Origin: Centropus unirufus
Lineage: Eukaryota > Chordata > Aves > Cuculiformes > Centropidae
Direction of reading: 5' to 3'
Length of the DNA stretch: 64,000 bases
NCBI GenBank assembly: GCA_013397695.1
Contig: VYZI01000103.1
Span: forward strand, 2,356,926 to 2,420,925
The notes beneath the pieces were generated by a model. That model did not search any database. It had not been told where the DNA came from and worked only from the letters and a program-made list of their open reading frames with translations. Shown in pieces: positions 60,273 through 64,000 of the stretch. Positions within the stretch are counted from its first letter, which is position 1, and each line of letters begins with the position of its first letter. The translations under genes and the position numbers were made by a program.

Positions 60273-60295
60273 GGCTGCTGCGGGGTGCAGCGGGG

Positions 60296-63200
60296 GAGTT
60301 GCCTTCCCTCAGCTGAGCCAGAGTGCTTTAGTGGGAAAACTTCACCAAATGCGTGCCCGCAGCCGTTTCCCCTCTGTCTTTATTAAATTACTGAATTGCG
60401 ACAGGAAGTTGTTACTATTACCAAAAGTGGATGATTTTCATTTGAGCAGAAGTGAAGTTCCGTCTAAGCAGATGTGGTTTTTGAAAGACAGAATGTCCCT
60501 CTGACAGCGTGTTTTCCTTTTAAGCGGTGTTTTCCAGGCGCTGGTCATTCTGTGAAAATGATAACGTCTTGTGTGCGGTTTGACCCGAGCCGAGCAGGTG
60601 TCTCCTTCTGTAGTCACCTCCGTTTACAGTGTTTCCTATCAAAGGCGAGGTCAGGCAGGGAGCTGGAGCCAGCTTCAAATTAGCAAGAGCTTTGACTGTT
60701 GCAAAGTTTCATAACATTGAAATTAGACCTTGGAAAGTAACGGAGTATGCATAAGATTTGTGAGGAAATTTATACGTGGGCATGGAAGCTGGAACTATTT
60801 TCTGTGTCCAGCTTTTGTCTCAATGCCTGTGATTGATGCAGATCACTCCCGCGTGTTGCCCAGGCCTGATAACGGATGCTTGAAGTCTAAAATTCCAAAA
60901 TGAGGTCTTAGAGCTTTACTTGCCGGCATTTTTGGTATTGGAGTCTTTCCGTCTCCTTTGCAAATGCTCCAGAAGAGCATGTTTGATATATATATCAATC
61001 ACATTTATCCCTTGGTGTATTCCAAAGGGAAAAGGGAGTTGCCTCCAGTCTCCTATTTCAGCTCCCTTAAAAGAAAAAAAAAAATCTGTCCTGTGGGCAA
61101 AACTGTTGGCTTAATGTTGCTTCCTCTTTTCCAATGATTAATGCTTCTCGTTAATGGGAGGAGAACTGGCAGAACCAGCTTAAGAAAAATACCGACCGGA
61201 CCATAAGAAAGAGTTGTTTTCCAGCACTGCAGGTGTGCTCGGTGTTTGGTTGAGCAGCTGGCCCCAAATATCCAGCAAGCCCCCTGGATCTGGTCCTGCT
61301 GTTGGAGTTTGACTCCGTGTGAGATTGGCAGAGTGGGAGCATGCTGCCTGGGTTGGACTTCACATCCCCTAAATTTCTGTTTGTGCAATCGCCAGCATTA
61401 TAAGCAGTGGAAGTGCAAAGGGAGATGACTTCCAGCTTTTTAATGTATTGTGGATAAACCCCACAATAGACACCCATCCCTGATGAGGAAATGGAAGTGT
61501 TCAGATGATGCATGTTTGCTTCTTGCAAGGGGTGCTTCCAACAAAGGTGTTCCTGCTCTAAAAATAACAGTTTAGCACAGGGCTGAGCAATGTGGGGCTC
61601 CTGAGTCATGTGGAGGCCGCGAAGAGTTCAGGTGTTGGTGCAGCCAGTGGAAGGACTGTTTGCAAAGGACAGGCTGGTCAGCTGGAACCACTCACCGAGG
61701 AGGATTTTAGCTAGTAACAGGAAATGCTGAAGGTTGTCCTGACTCTCAGCTGGGTGTTGAGTTGATCCATACGGCTGCAGTGTGGAGTAGCTGGACCAGG
61801 GGAAGTCGCTCTTCCCCCCTGTCTGGGAGTAATGTCAAAAGCTGCTACGGTTTCCAGCTGACCATGGGGTATAAGGGAAGTCCTGTCCTCCCAGTCAGTG
61901 CTGGCTTTGGTGCAGAACCTGCTGGTTTCGGAAGAGCATCCTGTTGCTCCTCCAGCATCCTTGTACACTATGCACGGAGCACAGTGCTTTCTGGACTGGT
62001 TTATGGGGGCTTTCTCATTACAAGCCTTCCTGGTCTCTGGTAGCAATTAATGGTGCTTTTTTTGACGTTTAAGAGGAAGGATTATTGTGAGGGCAGTACT
62101 TGATTTTAAATAATAAGGACAAAAGTGAAAACTTCTCTGAAACCTTATTTTTTATGTTTTGGAGCACGGTAGGTCTTATTGGGATGGGGCAGGGACAGGT
62201 TGGCGGGCTCGTATTCCTTGCTGGAAAGCAATGGACTTGCTCAAAATGGGAAGAGGGAGGGTAACATTGTGTCCAGCAACACCCAGGAGAGGAGCCTAAA
62301 GCGGAAGGCTCCTGCACTGGAGCAGGCTTTGCAATCAGGGGGGCCCACAAGCCTTGCCGTGAGTGGAAGGTGCCGCCTTGAGTCAGAAATCAGAGTAAAG
62401 TATGTGTATTGAGAGACATGACAAGCCCAGGCAAGGAAGGTCTTTGGTCTTTTTATGGAGTACTATGTACACTGTATGTTTTTTTTAAAATATTCTTTTT
62501 TTGCTTTTGTGATTTCTCATGGTGTTTACTTCCCAAGCAAAATTGTGGGGTTTTTTATTTTTTTCCTCCATGTCCATTTCTCCAAGAGAAGTACAAGCTT
62601 TTACCTGTCTCTTTATTCTTAAAATTGTTATTAGCAAAGCCTCTCTTGCTGGTTTGGCTGCAAGCACTGCTAACCATTTCCAGAGGTCTTAAAATTCTGC
62701 CCAATACTCAAAACATTTTGGAGTAGCACATTTAAAATTGTTATTGCCAGTCTGGTGTGTTGGCATGTGTGTGAAGATTTGAGTGGAGAAACTAAACATA
62801 GTCACAAAGACAAATGTTTGGTGGTTTTTTTGTTTCACAATCAAGTACTAATACTGTAGATTAACTGGGGGACTTGCAGAAAGAAGAAATAAGCGGTGAA
62901 AACTAGATCTGAAGATAAAAGGCTGGGCAGCTGTAGGAAGTAAAGACTCTTGCTCCCAAGGGCATTAGTGCAGGTGGGAACTTCTGATGCCTACTTTGCA
63001 TTAGGAACATGTGTATCCGAGACCTATGAACAACTGGTTTTCCTAAGAAATCCAAAAGAAGCAAATACTGCTTTTATTCCTCAGTTTGGATGGAAGCTTT
63101 CTGGGATTTTAAGAAATACGGAGTCAGTTGAATGCACGTACAGGTATGCTTGACTTGTCTTCTTACATCATTGTTGAGTTCTCTGATCTGGTTCTCACTT

Positions 63201-64000
63201 GAGCACAGTCTTTTTGACCCCGGGGCTGAGAGATGTTTGAGGCACAAGGCATAACAAGTGAAGGGCGGCTGACATACCCAGCAACTGCTGGCATTGAGCA
63301 GGTGGCAGAATTCCTCCTGGCCAGGACAGGGCAGCCCTACCAGGGGATGCTAGCTTTGCTGCACCACATCGTGCAGCGTTTGTTGCCCTGCTTGTGGCCT
63401 ATTTCATCACAAGCTCTTCTGTACAGCACTCCTGCCACCTTGCAGAAGGTGAAGCTCCTGTGCAGCTGCAGACCATCTCAGTGCCTCCTTTTGCACTGAC
63501 CTCTCTGTAGTAGTGAAGTGAAGGAGCCTTTCATTTCACAGGCTTTTCTGTTCTCCCTGTGACCTCTTCTCTTCTGCTGAAGGTGTTTTTAAATAAAGCT
63601 GCTAGAGCAATGGTCTTTCTAAAGGTGCACAATGAAATGTTGCTTTTCAGGAATCACTGCTTGTTGAGCTTGCCCATGCACGTAGCAAGTCCATCTTCCC
63701 AAAGGAAAAACAGAGAGAACAAGGTGAGAGACGAGTTTATATTTTCTTTCATAACATCCTCAGAAAGAAGGTGAGGGAAAAGTACTTAGGAAGGAGAAGA
63801 TGTTTGCAGGTAAAAGAGACCAGACAGAGTGATGGGAAGCACAGCAGTCCCATGGGTGCATTGGAAGGTGGGAGCCCCCAAGGTGGATGGAGAAGAAACC
63901 TGGTGAGAAGGGGAACACAAGCATTCCAAATTAGAGAAGTTTTGCTTTAAAATACCTACTGTGTGACAGGTGCTACATTACTAATAGAAAAGACTAGGAA
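60296..64000 (+). other. Probable first intron, no firm exon
   Basis: Normal-GC sequence following the CpG island. If the donor at 59,791 is used, this is the start of a long first intron. The open frames at 61,151-61,609 (minus), 61,762-62,043 (plus) and 63,233-63,499 (plus) match nothing known to me. One weak exon-like segment is listed at 62,974-63,143. No repeat of recognised family is seen here. Confidence 0.4.
62974..63143 (+). other. Weak candidate internal exon
   Basis: A 170-bp segment lies between a GTGCAG acceptor-like site and a good donor (ACAG|GTATGC). One frame stays open for about 56 codons, encoding a peptide that includes GTSDAYFALGTC and FIPQFGWKLSG. The acceptor lacks a strong polypyrimidine tract, the open frame starts only with TTG upstream, and the peptide resembles no family that I know. 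It could be a non-coding or coding exon of the plus-strand gene, or chance. Confidence 0.15.

Larger units (their letters stand above)
59040..60295 (+). promoter_or_regulatory. Major CpG island, probable gene promoter
   Basis: About 1.25 kb of very high GC with dense CpG, in sharp contrast to its flanks. It holds two YY1-type motifs, both reading in the plus direction (59,582-59,593 and 59,826-59,838), a consensus NF-Y box (60,065-60,074), an opposing ATTGG (60,102-60,106), a perfect Sp1 box (60,112-60,122) and a four-tract G-quadruplex sequence (59,469-59,486). A near-perfect plus-strand splice donor lies at 59,791, and I saw no comparable minus-strand donor, so I favour plus-strand transcription. 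A CCAAT/Sp1 pair this far downstream also suggests a second start near 60,150-60,200 or divergent transcription. The gene itself lies beyond the window and is not identified. Confidence 0.85.

Noticed and set aside
61151..61609. 152-codon minus-strand frame in the presumed intron
   Set aside because: Opposite strand to the presumed gene, with no recognised motif.

Overview
This is 64 kb of vertebrate, most likely bird, nuclear DNA. The evidence is the dispersed repeats: at least seven pieces of CR1 LINE, several with the typical 3' end (the ATTCTATGAT-like tail, read as AGAATCAT on the other strand) and one with a decayed reverse transcriptase reading frame. CR1 also dominates crocodile and turtle genomes, so those are not excluded, but the low repeat density and short 5'-truncated copies fit a bird. 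There is no bacterial-type gene organisation, and I recognise no complete protein-coding gene.

Layout. Positions 1-51,500 are gene-poor, mostly AT-rich DNA with scattered CR1 fragments (2,467-2,890; 6,671-7,232, two pieces in opposite orientation; 7,940-8,031; 13,852-14,129; 51,568-51,722), simple repeats, probable ancient MIR-like remnants near 25.0 and 32.2 kb, and TAAT-rich blocks that look like candidate conserved non-coding elements. None of the open frames here resembles a protein family I know, and nearly all are short enough to be chance. A small CpG-rich island at 51,725-52,265 carries a strong CTCF-type motif and an E2F-type GC palindrome. Positions 52.3-58.4 kb are again AT-rich and unannotatable, ending in another CR1 (58,392-58,625).

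The main landmark is a CpG island of about 1.25 kb at 59,040-60,295. It has two YY1-type motifs, a consensus NF-Y box, an opposing ATTGG, a perfect Sp1 box, a four-tract G-quadruplex sequence and a near-perfect splice donor on the plus strand (exon edge 59,790). I read it as the promoter and non-coding first exon of a plus-strand gene whose body lies beyond the right edge, with 60.3-64.0 kb as its first intron. One weak exon-like segment lies at 62,974-63,143. I could not identify the gene.

How the parts may work together (inference only): an upstream regulatory landscape with a possible CTCF-bound boundary about 8 kb before a housekeeping-style or developmental CpG-island promoter. No previously undescribed system is evident. 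The most useful items to follow up are the two CpG islands and the unassigned GC-rich, ORF-dense block at 34.48-35.0 kb.
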